DNA of 10,450 bases from G021776435 sp046756245 (GTDB taxonomy: Bacteria; Pseudomonadota; Alphaproteobacteria; Caulobacterales; Parvularculaceae). Positions within the stretch are counted from its first letter, which is position 1. The number at the start of each line of letters is the position of its first letter. Where the stretch lies: positions 1-10,450 of the forward strand of contig JBHHVZ010000096.1 in assembly GCA_046756245.1 (NCBI GenBank). The letters run 5' to 3'. The notes beneath the pieces are model-generated. The model was not told the DNA's origin, did no database searches, and saw only the letters and a program-made list of their open reading frames with translations. Shown one piece after another: positions 1-6,131 of this stretch. The translations under genes and the position numbers were made by a program.

Positions 1-1
1 G

Positions 2-49
2 GAAGGCGAAGCCGCCGAAGTCGAGTCGAAAGAGGGCGACGACGCCTAA
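2..49 (+). CDS. rplY: 50S ribosomal protein L25/general stress protein Ctc, C-terminal end (partial)
   Basis: Only the last 15 codons and the TAA stop at 47-49 are inside the window. They encode a strongly acidic, Glu/Asp/Ala-rich tail (EGEAAEVESKEGDDA). Long-form L25/Ctc proteins of alphaproteobacteria commonly end in such an acidic tail, and rplY lies directly upstream of pth in many of these genomes. The assignment therefore rests on tail composition and on the neighbour 32 bases downstream; no folded domain is visible. L25 binds 5S rRNA in the large ribosomal subunit. Another acidic-tailed protein cannot be excluded from 15 residues. Confidence 0.7.
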   Translation, partial: EGEAAEVESKEGDDA

Positions 50-81
50 CGGCCTTTCCGCTCTCGCTCAATGGAGCGCTC

Positions 82-792
82 ATGTTATTGCTCGTGGGCC
101 TTGGCAATCCGGGCGAAAAATATGCGCGCCAACGCCATAATGTGGGTTTCATGGCCGTCGACGCGATTGCGGACCGCCATGGTTTCAGTCCTCCACGTTC
201 GAAATTTCTGGGCGAGATCCGCGACGGCTTTCTCGACGGTCCGAACGGGCGCGTAAAAGCGCTCATTCTGAAGCCCCTCACCTATATGAACGAGTCCGGC
301 CGTTCGGTCAGCGAAACGGCGCGGTTTTACAAGATCCCGCCCGAAGACGTCATCGTGTTTCACGACGAGCTCGATCTCGCGCCGGGGAAGCTGCGCGTAA
401 AGACCGGCGGCGGAAATGCGGGCCACAACGGTCTCCGGTCGATCGACGCGCATCTCGGAAACGGGTTCAGACGCGTGCGAATCGGCATCGGTCATCCCGG
501 CGACAAGGCGCGCGTGACTGCGCATGTGCTGGGCGATTTTTCGAAGGCCGACCAGGATTGGCTTACGCCTTTTTTCGATGCAATCGCCGCCGCCGCGCCC
601 TCTCTCGGCGATGACGACGCACGTTTCGTCAACGACGTCGCCCTGCGTCTGCAGCCTCCGTCGCCGACGAAAGGCGACGCCAAAGACAGCGTTGCGCCGA
701 CGAAAGACGATAAGCCGCGCGCCGCCGACGCGCCGCTCCCGCGCGGGCCCCTGGCCGATGTGCTGCAAAAGCTTTTCGGCCGCAAGGACTGA
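82..792 (+). CDS. pth: Peptidyl-tRNA hydrolase
   Basis: This enzyme cleaves the ester bond between peptide and tRNA in peptidyl-tRNAs that fall off the ribosome, recycling tRNA in the cytoplasm. The 236-residue product opens with the family signature GLGNPG (6-11). It carries the catalytic His in RHNVGF (H19), the Asn/Met substrate contacts N9 and M69 in KPLTYMNESG, the catalytic-acid region FHDELD (D95), and GGNAGHNGLRS (110-119). The core ends near residue 190. About 45 further residues form a charged, Pro/Ala-rich linker closing on an amphipathic stretch, PLADVLQKLFGRKD; such tails occur in alphaproteobacterial Pth and make the protein longer than the roughly 195-residue E. coli enzyme. 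The ATG at 82 is preceded by GGAG at 73-76. An ATG at 71 is out of frame. The gene follows rplY by 32 bases, so the two are probably co-transcribed. Confidence 0.97.
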   Translation: MLLLVGLGNPGEKYARQRHNVGFMAVDAIADRHGFSPPRSKFLGEIRDGFLDGPNGRVKALILKPLTYMNESGRSVSETARFYKIPPEDVIVFHDELDLAPGKLRVKTGGGNAGHNGLRSIDAHLGNGFRRVRIGIGHPGDKARVTAHVLGDFSKADQDWLTPFFDAIAAAAPSLGDDDARFVNDVALRLQPPSPTKGDAKDSVAPTKDDKPRAADAPLPRGPLADVLQKLFGRKD

Positions 793-846
793 ATTCGATA
801 TCCGAGAGGATGCATTCAAATTGTGCCGCGGGGATCGCGCGGGGGC

Positions 847-870
847 GGCGCGACATTATGTAAACGCGCC
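847..870 (+). other. Possible hairpin in the pth-antiporter gap
   Basis: In the 143-base gap 793-935, GGCGCG (847-852) can pair with CGCGCC (865-870) across a 12-base loop that itself contains ACAT/ATGT. The stem is followed by CTAGCCTTTCTCG, a poor T-tract, so this is at best a weak terminator for pth. I see no convincing sigma-70 promoter hexamers in the gap and no other structure. Confidence 0.3.
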
Positions 871-935
871 CTAGCCTTTCTCGCGCGAAACTCTGTATCC
901 TGACAGGCGACCGTCCAGCGCCCTGAGTGCATTGC

Positions 936-2216
936 ATGGAATCGCTTGAACATCTCGCCCTGATCTGGTGCGGCGTTTTCGTCGCAGTGTATCTGGCGCG
1001 CAAGACGCGCTCGACGCCGGTGCTGTTTTATCTCGCCGTCGGCGCCGTTTATGTGAACACCGGCCTGCTGCCCGTCGAAAGCACGGAATTCATCCGGGGC
1101 TTCGCGGAAGTCGGCATTCTCCTGATCATGTTCGCAATCGGGTTCGAGGAGAATACGTCCGCCTTCGTTTCAAGCGTTAAAAGAACCTGGGGGATCGCCT
1201 TTTTCGGCGCGCTGGCGCCGTTTTGCGCGTCGTTTACGGTCGTCAAGATTTTTTGGGGCAACACCGATGCAGCGTTGATGGCGGGGCTCACGATGACTGC
1301 AACCGCCGTGTCGCTCACCATGGTGTCGCTGAAAAGCGAAGGCCTCCATAAATCGCGCGCCGCGACCGGCATCATGACCTCGGCCGTACTCGACGATATC
1401 GCCTCGCTCGCGCTCATCGCCATTCTCGCGCCGATCGCAGCCGGCGACAGCGCGCCGTCGATGCTCGATATTTCTTGGATTGTCGCCAAAGCCGGCCTCT
1501 TTTTCACCCTCATTGTCATTCTCGGCCTCTGGGTGCTGCCGCATGAGATGTCCGGCCTGACGCGATGGTTCAGGATTTCCAGAAACTGGGGAATCCGGGA
1601 TTTCTTCGTCTTCGACGAAGGCAAGCATGCAGTTCTGGCCGCATTGACGGTGGCTATTCTGGTCGGCCTGCTCGCCCATGCGTTCGGTTTCCACCCGGCG
1701 GTCGGCGCGTACATGGCGGGGCTTATCCTCAAGGAAGAATATTTCAATCTCATTCCGGACCAGACCGCCGCCAGCTTCGAGAAGGTCAAAAACGTCATCG
1801 ATAATGTCGCCTTTTCCTGGATCGGGCCGGTGTTTTTCGTCGAGCTCGGCGCGAAAATCGTGTTCGACTGGGATCTGTTAGTGGCGGTGATTCCACAAAC
1901 GGCGACGCTGCTCGCGGCGATGCTGATTGCGCAGATACTCTCGGCTTCACTGGCGGCCCGCTACACGGGCGCATTCGCTTGGCATGAAAGCGTGATGATC
2001 GGTTTCGGAATGCTGGGTCGGGCGGAACTGGCCTTCGTCGTTCTCGACATCGCATTCGTGCAGGAGAAAATCATCTCGGAAGAGATTTTTTACACGCTGA
2101 TGCTGACGGCGTTCTGGCTCAACTGGACCGTGCCTGTGGCGATCGCCTGGTGGAAGCCCTATTACGCCGGCAAGAAGACGCTGGGCTTTCTCGCCCCGCC
2201 GAAAAAGGCGCGCTAG
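936..2216 (+). CDS. CPA2-family cation:proton antiporter (Kef/Na+-H+ exchanger domain only)
   Basis: This is a polytopic inner-membrane protein of 426 residues with roughly eleven to thirteen hydrophobic segments. It resembles the membrane domain of the monovalent cation:proton antiporter-2 family (KefB/KefC, NhaS-like), which exchanges K+ or Na+ for H+. Family marks include LLIMFAIGFEEN after the second hydrophobic segments, TMTATAVSLTMVSL followed by a Lys/Gly loop, and the ion-site block SAVLDDIASL, with paired Asp at residues 153-154. Further on are FHPAVGAYMAGLIL and GFGMLGRAELAFVVLDIAF. The protein stops after the last membrane segment with a short Lys/Arg tail and has no TrkA-N/RCK domain, unlike full-length KefB/C. 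Ion preference cannot be read from sequence. I chose the ATG at 936, which has a weak GAG eight bases upstream; an in-frame GTG at 927 is possible. It lies between pth and ychF, two translation genes with which it has no obvious functional link. Confidence 0.88.
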   Translation: MESLEHLALIWCGVFVAVYLARKTRSTPVLFYLAVGAVYVNTGLLPVESTEFIRGFAEVGILLIMFAIGFEENTSAFVSSVKRTWGIAFFGALAPFCASFTVVKIFWGNTDAALMAGLTMTATAVSLTMVSLKSEGLHKSRAATGIMTSAVLDDIASLALIAILAPIAAGDSAPSMLDISWIVAKAGLFFTLIVILGLWVLPHEMSGLTRWFRISRNWGIRDFFVFDEGKHAVLAALTVAILVGLLAHAFGFHPAVGAYMAGLILKEEYFNLIPDQTAASFEKVKNVIDNVAFSWIGPVFFVELGAKIVFDWDLLVAVIPQTATLLAAMLIAQILSASLAARYTGAFAWHESVMIGFGMLGRAELAFVVLDIAFVQEKIISEEIFYTLMLTAFWLNWTVPVAIAWWKPYYAGKKTLGFLAPPKKAR

Positions 2217-2280
2217 CGCGTCTGCGCGCGCTCCGCACCCGCGCGGTTTACCCCCGCTCCGTTCTGCGCTAGGGCCTGCC

Positions 2281-2300
2281 GTCCGCCGTTTCGGGCGGGC
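2281..2300 (+). other. GC-rich hairpin in the ychF leader
   Basis: GTCCGCC (2281-2287) pairs with GGCGGGC (2294-2300), giving seven base pairs including one G-U, around a 6-base loop. It ends five bases before the AGGA Shine-Dalgarno of ychF (2306-2309). There is no following T-run, so it does not look like a complete intrinsic terminator for the antiporter gene. It could be a leader structure affecting ychF translation or a stability element, or it could be chance in GC-rich DNA. The rest of the 2217-2317 gap shows nothing else recognisable. Confidence 0.35.
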
Positions 2301-2317
2301 GCATCAGGATGGTTGCG

Positions 2318-3415
2318 ATGGGATTCAAATGCGGCATTGTCGGGCTGCCGAATGTGGGCAAGTCCACGCTATTTAACGCGCTCACGAGAACGGCGACAGC
2401 GCAGGCGGAGAATTATCCCTTCTGCACCGTCGAGCCGAATGTGGGCGACGTCGCCATGCCGGAACCCCGCCTCCAGAAGCTTGCCGAAATAGCCAAGTCG
2501 AAGGAAATCATCCCGACGCGGATGCAGTTTGTCGACATCGCCGGCCTCGTCAAAGGCGCTTCGAAAGGCGAGGGGCTCGGCAACCAGTTCCTCGCCAATA
2601 TCCGCGAAGTCGACGCCGTCGCCTATGTGCTGCGATGCTTCGAGGACGATGATGTCGCCCATGTGACCGGCAAGATTGATCCGATCGCGGACTTCGAAAT
2701 TGTCGAAACCGAGTTGATGCTCGCCGATCTCGAAAGCCTCGAGAAACGCCGCGCGGGTCTGGAGAAGAAAGCAAAGGGTCAGGACAAGGAAGCGAAATCG
2801 ACGTTAATTCTTGTCGACCGCGCGCTCGAGGCGTTACGCGAAGGGCGGCCCGCCCGCTCCGTCGATATTTCCGCCGGTGAGGAAAAGGCGTGGAAAGGTC
2901 TTCAGCTCCTAACCGCCAAGCCAATATTGTTTGTAGCCAATTTGGACGAAGACGCTGCTGCTGCAGGCAACGCCTGGTCGAAAGCGGTCGAAGAGCGCGC
3001 CAGACAGCAAGGCGCAGGCGCCGTCGTCATCTCCGCAAAAATCGAAGCCGAACTCGCGCAACTCCCCGAAGACGAGCAGAAAGAATATCTCGAGGCGATC
3101 GGACTGAGCGAACCGGGTCTCAACCGCCTCATCCGCGAAGGTCACGCGCTCCTCGGGCTGCAAACCTTTTTCACCGCCGGGCCGAAGGAAGCGCGCGCCT
3201 GGACCGTTAGGATCGGCGCCGCTGCGCCGCAAGCCGCCGGCGTTATTCACTCCGATTTCGAACGCGGCTTTATCCGCGCCGAAACAATTTCCTACGACGA
3301 CTATATCGCCTATGGCGGCGAACAGGGCGCGAAAGAGGCCGGCAGGATGCGCCTCGAAGGCAAGGATTATGTCGTGCAGGAAGGCGACGTCATGCTGTTT
3401 CGCTTCAACGCCTGA
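2318..3415 (+). CDS. ychF: Ribosome-binding ATPase YchF (Obg-family P-loop protein)
   Basis: YchF (also called EngD) is a cytoplasmic TRAFAC-class P-loop NTPase that binds the ribosome and hydrolyses ATP; in E. coli it is linked to the oxidative-stress response. The 365-residue product starts MGFKCGIVGLPNVGKST, with the P-loop at 9-17. The switch/G3 region reads DIAGLVKGASKGEGLGNQFL. At the G4 position the canonical GTPase NKxD is replaced by NLDED (starting at N208), the known reason this family prefers ATP over GTP. A helical, coiled-coil-like insertion rich in Lys/Glu lies around residues 125-175, and the C-terminal TGS domain occupies about the last 85 residues (FFTAGPKEARAW to VMLFRFNA). 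The length matches the family. An upstream in-frame ATG at 2309 exists, but ATG 2318 gives the standard N-terminus and has AGGA eight bases upstream. Confidence 0.97.
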   Translation: MGFKCGIVGLPNVGKSTLFNALTRTATAQAENYPFCTVEPNVGDVAMPEPRLQKLAEIAKSKEIIPTRMQFVDIAGLVKGASKGEGLGNQFLANIREVDAVAYVLRCFEDDDVAHVTGKIDPIADFEIVETELMLADLESLEKRRAGLEKKAKGQDKEAKSTLILVDRALEALREGRPARSVDISAGEEKAWKGLQLLTAKPILFVANLDEDAAAAGNAWSKAVEERARQQGAGAVVISAKIEAELAQLPEDEQKEYLEAIGLSEPGLNRLIREGHALLGLQTFFTAGPKEARAWTVRIGAAAPQAAGVIHSDFERGFIRAETISYDDYIAYGGEQGAKEAGRMRLEGKDYVVQEGDVMLFRFNA

Positions 3416-3440
3416 CTTCGGTGCCGTATACGGCCCACTG

Positions 3441-3486
3441 CAACTTAAAGCGTTTACGAAAGATTAAACGTTTCTACTTTAAGTTG
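3441..3486. repeat. AT-rich interrupted inverted repeat upstream of the PilZ-like gene
   Basis: CAACTTAAAG (3441-3450) is exactly repeated in reverse as CTTTAAGTTG (3477-3486). Inside it, CGTTTA (3451-3456) is mirrored by TAAACG (3465-3470). The right half carries six extra bases (TTTCTA, 3471-3476) between the two blocks, so 16 bases on each side pair with one internal bulge around the 8-base centre CGAAAGAT. The element ends seven bases before the ATG at 3494 and begins 25 bases after the ychF stop. It could fold in RNA as a weak ychF terminator, or act in DNA as an operator or promoter region for the downstream gene. It is clearly AT-rich compared with its surroundings. Confidence 0.6.
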
Positions 3487-3493
3487 TTTAAAT

Positions 3494-4228
3494 ATGCTCG
3501 CCGCTTCTAAAGATTGCCGTCGCGACGAACGCGTCGACGCCAAGTTACGCGTGCGTTTTTCGGTAAATGGCGGGCCAGAATATTCCAGCGAAAGTCTGAA
3601 TTTCACCCATCGCAGCCTCGCCATTCGCAGTCGCGCGCCGGTCAAAGTTGGCGACGCAATCGAGGCGGCCATCGATTGCCTCGCCCCGCTTCAAGGCGAA
3701 GTGGTGCGCGTCTGGGACGAGGGATTCGCTATTTCGTTATCCGCGTCGTCGCTCGGACTCGTGACAATTGCGCGGGCGGCTGAGCCTGTCGAAACAAACG
3801 GCGCAGTTCCACACGACCAAACAGATGACCGCGGCAGAGTCACAAGCTTTGTTTTTCCCCTCGCCTGCGCGGACGCTCCAGCCTGGGCGCGGCTCGCTTC
3901 GGCGCCGTCGCGAAGCGGGCGCGGGGAGCGCCACCGTCTGTCGATCATGACGCCGGGGTCGATAGATGTTGACGCAATCGGCAGCGTATGGATCAGCATC
4001 GAAGAAACTCGCTGGGTCGCGCGCCTCGCCGGCGCCGGACAACGCAATGGCAATGTCGTATTGGCCATTCTTCTCAATGGCTGGCAGATGCATATGGCCG
4101 CTCGTCACGGCATGACGGTGACGGTGGTGTTCAACACGCTGGGAGAATGGAAAGTACGATGCCACGCCGAAGCGTTCGAGCGCCACCTCGCCGAATTCGC
4201 GCCGGAAATTGGAGTGCTGTCGGCCTGA
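3494..4228 (+). CDS. PilZ-like domain protein with uncharacterised C-terminal half
   Basis: This is a 244-residue soluble protein with no signal peptide or membrane segment. Residues 8-90 resemble a PilZ domain, the beta-barrel that in many bacteria binds cyclic di-GMP. An Arg-rich start with R9-xxx-R13 (CRRDERVDAKLRVRF) is followed by beta-strand-like segments and a typical closing strand, GEVVRVWDEGFAISL (68-82). The second c-di-GMP motif, normally D/N-x-S-x-x-G, reads N36-F-T-H-R-S41, with Thr and Ser in the conserved Ser and Gly positions, so nucleotide binding is uncertain. Residues 110-244 match nothing I recognise; they look like alternating strands (SVWISIEETRWVARL, VVLAILLNGWQMHM, MTVTVVFNTLGEWKVRCHAEAF), perhaps a second degenerate barrel. 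No Shine-Dalgarno precedes ATG 3494, but no other start fits as well with the Arg motif. The stop lies two bases from that of convergent mtnP. Confidence 0.72.
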   Translation: MLAASKDCRRDERVDAKLRVRFSVNGGPEYSSESLNFTHRSLAIRSRAPVKVGDAIEAAIDCLAPLQGEVVRVWDEGFAISLSASSLGLVTIARAAEPVETNGAVPHDQTDDRGRVTSFVFPLACADAPAWARLASAPSRSGRGERHRLSIMTPGSIDVDAIGSVWISIEETRWVARLAGAGQRNGNVVLAILLNGWQMHMAARHGMTVTVVFNTLGEWKVRCHAEAFERHLAEFAPEIGVLSA

Positions 4229-4230
4229 TA

Positions 4231-5106
4231 TTATTGATTGAGAATGCGCCCGGCGACGGCGGAAAGTCTTTCGCACATCGCTGGGTCCCGCGCCTCCGGC
4301 GCGGTGATGACGGCTGCGTCGAGCGCGGTTTCAACGTCCAGCGGCGACGGCGCTCGCGCCGGACCGAGACGCGCGGCAACGTCAGCGACAAGCCGACGCG
4401 CCGCATCGGTGTTGGCGCGCATGATTTCGAGAACGTCGGCGACTTCGACGGCTTTTTCTTCTTCGCGCCAGCAGTCGTAATCAGTGACCATGGCGACGCT
4501 GGCGAAAGGCAGCTCCGCCTCGCGCGCGAGCTTGGCTTCCGGCATATTGGTCATGCCGATGACGTCGCAACCCCAGCTCTTGTAAAGCTTCGATTCCGCC
4601 AGCGACGAAAATTGCGGGCCGTCGATGCATACATAGGTCCCGCCGCGGACATGGGGAATGTCAAGCGCGACGCACGACGCCTCGAGCGCGCCCGCCAGCG
4701 CCGGACAGACCGGCCGCGCCATCGACACATGAGCGACGAAGCCGGGCCCGAAAAAGGATTTCTCACGGTTCGTCGTCTGATCGATGAACTGATCGACGAT
4801 TACGAAAGTTCCCGGAGAAAGTTCTTCGCGAAACGATCCGCATGCGGAAAGGGAAATAATGTCGGTGACGCCTGTCCGCTTGAGCGCATCGATATTGGCG
4901 CGATAATTGACGGCGTCCGGCGGCGTGCGATGGCCTTGCCCGTGGCGGGACAAAAAAACGGCGTCGACGCCATTTAACCGGCCCGTTACGAGCGCATCCG
5001 ACGGCCGTCCCCAAGGCGTTTTGATCTTTTCGCGGCGAACATTTTCAAGCCCGTCAATCGAATACACGCCCGATCCGCCGATGATACCAAGAGCGCGACG
5101 CGCCAT
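4231..5106 (-). CDS. mtnP: S-methyl-5'-thioadenosine phosphorylase
   Basis: This cytoplasmic enzyme splits 5'-methylthioadenosine with phosphate into adenine and 5-methylthioribose-1-phosphate, clearing the by-product of polyamine and homoserine-lactone synthesis. The 291-residue product matches the MTAP/PNP family in order: phosphate-binding GIIGGSGVY (7-15), SRHGQGH (53-59), NYRANI (67-72), SACGSF (87-92), DQFID (105-109), GGTYVCIDGPQF (155-166), IGMTNMPEAKLARE (183-196) and TDYDCW (208-213). The Asp pair in TDYDCW corresponds to the residues that select 6-amino purines in human MTAP, favouring methylthioadenosine over hypoxanthine or guanine nucleosides. Reading upstream in frame reaches 5166, but the ATG at 5106 begins MARRALGIIGGSG and has a perfect AGGAGG six bases before it, which settles the start. 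It lies downstream of petABC on the same strand, separated by a terminator. Confidence 0.95.
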   Translation of the reverse strand: MARRALGIIGGSGVYSIDGLENVRREKIKTPWGRPSDALVTGRLNGVDAVFLSRHGQGHRTPPDAVNYRANIDALKRTGVTDIISLSACGSFREELSPGTFVIVDQFIDQTTNREKSFFGPGFVAHVSMARPVCPALAGALEASCVALDIPHVRGGTYVCIDGPQFSSLAESKLYKSWGCDVIGMTNMPEAKLAREAELPFASVAMVTDYDCWREEEKAVEVADVLEIMRANTDAARRLVADVAARLGPARAPSPLDVETALDAAVITAPEARDPAMCERLSAVAGRILNQ

Positions 5107-5112
5107 GGGCGG

Positions 5113-5118
5113 CCTCCT
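5113..5118 (-). promoter_or_regulatory. Consensus Shine-Dalgarno of mtnP
   Basis: On the minus strand this reads AGGAGG, six bases before the ATG whose first base is 5106. It decides between that start and upstream in-frame starts such as the one at 5166, which would place the coding region inside the petC terminator. Confidence 0.85.
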
Positions 5119-5137
5119 GCAATAACGATCCATCCGC

Positions 5138-5175
5138 TTAACAAGAAAAGCCGCGGACGCAAACATCCGCGGCTT
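5138..5175 (-). terminator. Rho-independent terminator of petABC
   Basis: Read on the minus strand, AAGCCGCGGA (5175-5166) pairs perfectly with TCCGCGGCTT (5157-5148) across the 8-base loop TGTTTGCG. It is followed by TTCTTGTTAA, so the stem leads into a T-rich tract (TTTTCTTGTT counting the stem's last two T). The stem begins 22 bases after the petC stop. This is the clearest terminator in the window. It lies between petC and mtnP, so mtnP must depend on read-through or on a promoter of its own in the roughly 30 bases before its ribosome binding site, where I see no good hexamers. Confidence 0.88.
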
Positions 5176-5197
5176 CGCCTGGTCCGGAATAACGCGC

Positions 5198-6121
5198 CTA
5201 GTGCTCGACCCTGACCCAGATTTCCCGGTAGGACCAATAAAGAACGCCAGTCAGTATCAAGAGATAGGCGATTGTCATAATCCCCAGCTTCTTGCGCGCC
5301 TCCATCTTCGGCTCCGACGTCCAAGTCAGGAACTCGACAATGTCGCGGGCATATTGTTCGACCGTTTCAGGCGTATCTTCGTCGACGTAATCGACCATGC
5401 CGTCAAAAAGCGGCGGCGCCATGGCGAGCGGTCCGCCCGGCGGAATATCGACATTGGGCAGCGGATGGCCTTCGGCGTCGAGATATTCCGGTTTCAGGAA
5501 CTGGGACATGTCGCCGGTGAAATAAGGATTATAATATTGCCCCGGCGCCAGCTCGACCGTCGGCGGCGTTTCTTCGAAACCGGTCAGGAGGCTGTAGACA
5601 TAATCGGGCCCGTTGTGGCGCGCCTTGATGATCAATGAAAGATCGGGCGGCAGGGCGCCGTTATTGGCGAAACGCGCCTGCTGCGGGTTGGCGAAGGGAC
5701 TCGGAAAACGGTCCGACGGCAGACCTTCGCGCATGAACATATCGCCGGTGTCGTCGGGCCCGTCCTCAATCTGATAGTCGCGCGCGATCGCCTTGACGAT
5801 CGGGTTTTCGTTGGGGTTCGAACAGTCGACTGATTCAGGCACGCGCGCCGGGCACTCTTCCAGATAGAACGGCCCGCCTTTCTGGCCGAGGTTGCGGAAG
5901 GAAAGCTGATCCAACGAATGACAACTCGCGCAAACCGTGCGGTAGACCTGGAAGCCGCGCTGCAGCGCGTCCGTGTCATAGGTTCCGAAGGGACCTGCGA
6001 AATGCCAATGGTTGTGTTTGGGGTGTTCGGCGCCGCCGCCTGCTGCAAACGCTGTCGCGGCGCCGGTCAGAGCAAGCGTCGCGATGACTGTCAGGGCGCG
6101 TTTTATTGTCTTTCGGTCCAT
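5198..6121 (-). CDS. petC: Cytochrome c1 subunit of the cytochrome bc1 complex
   Basis: Cytochrome c1 accepts electrons from the Rieske centre and passes them to soluble or membrane cytochrome c on the periplasmic side. The 307-residue product begins with a Sec-type signal (MDRKTIKRAL then a hydrophobic stretch to about residue 27). The covalent haem site is CASCH (64-68), followed by the c1-typical SLDQLSFRNLG. The sixth ligand is probably M234 in GGPLAMAPPLFDGMVDY. The C-terminal anchor is LGIMTIAYLLILTGVLYWSY (279-298), with a short basic tail at the cytoplasmic face. Two extra cysteines, C90 and C100, flank an insertion (LEECPARVPESVDCSNP) and could form a disulfide. The ATG follows the petB stop by ten bases, and the Shine-Dalgarno GAGGTG overlaps the TAG of petB, indicating translational coupling. 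petB and petC are separate here, unlike the fused fbcH of Bradyrhizobium. Confidence 0.97.
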   Translation of the reverse strand: MDRKTIKRALTVIATLALTGAATAFAAGGGAEHPKHNHWHFAGPFGTYDTDALQRGFQVYRTVCASCHSLDQLSFRNLGQKGGPFYLEECPARVPESVDCSNPNENPIVKAIARDYQIEDGPDDTGDMFMREGLPSDRFPSPFANPQQARFANNGALPPDLSLIIKARHNGPDYVYSLLTGFEETPPTVELAPGQYYNPYFTGDMSQFLKPEYLDAEGHPLPNVDIPPGGPLAMAPPLFDGMVDYVDEDTPETVEQYARDIVEFLTWTSEPKMEARKKLGIMTIAYLLILTGVLYWSYREIWVRVEH

Positions 6122-6131
6122 GATCGCACCT

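Noticed and set aside
85..819. A 244-codon minus-strand open frame antisense to pth
   Set aside because: It mirrors the pth coding frame, which carries every catalytic motif; the antisense product is Arg-rich without domains.
3441..3491. Possible CtrA boxes (TTAA-N7-TTAA) upstream of the PilZ-like gene
   Set aside because: The TTAA tetramers at 3445, 3464, 3479 and 3488 are spaced by 15, 11 and 5 bases, none by 7.
3988..4977. A 329-codon open frame on the plus strand spanning the pilZ-like 3' end and running antisense through mtnP
   Set aside because: It is Arg-rich with no recognisable motif and covers most of a well-defined MTAP gene on the other strand; it is a GC-rich shadow.
5107..5166. 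N-terminal extension of MtnP starting at 5166
   Set aside because: It would begin inside the petC terminator, and the consensus AGGAGG plus the family N-terminus fix the start at 5106.
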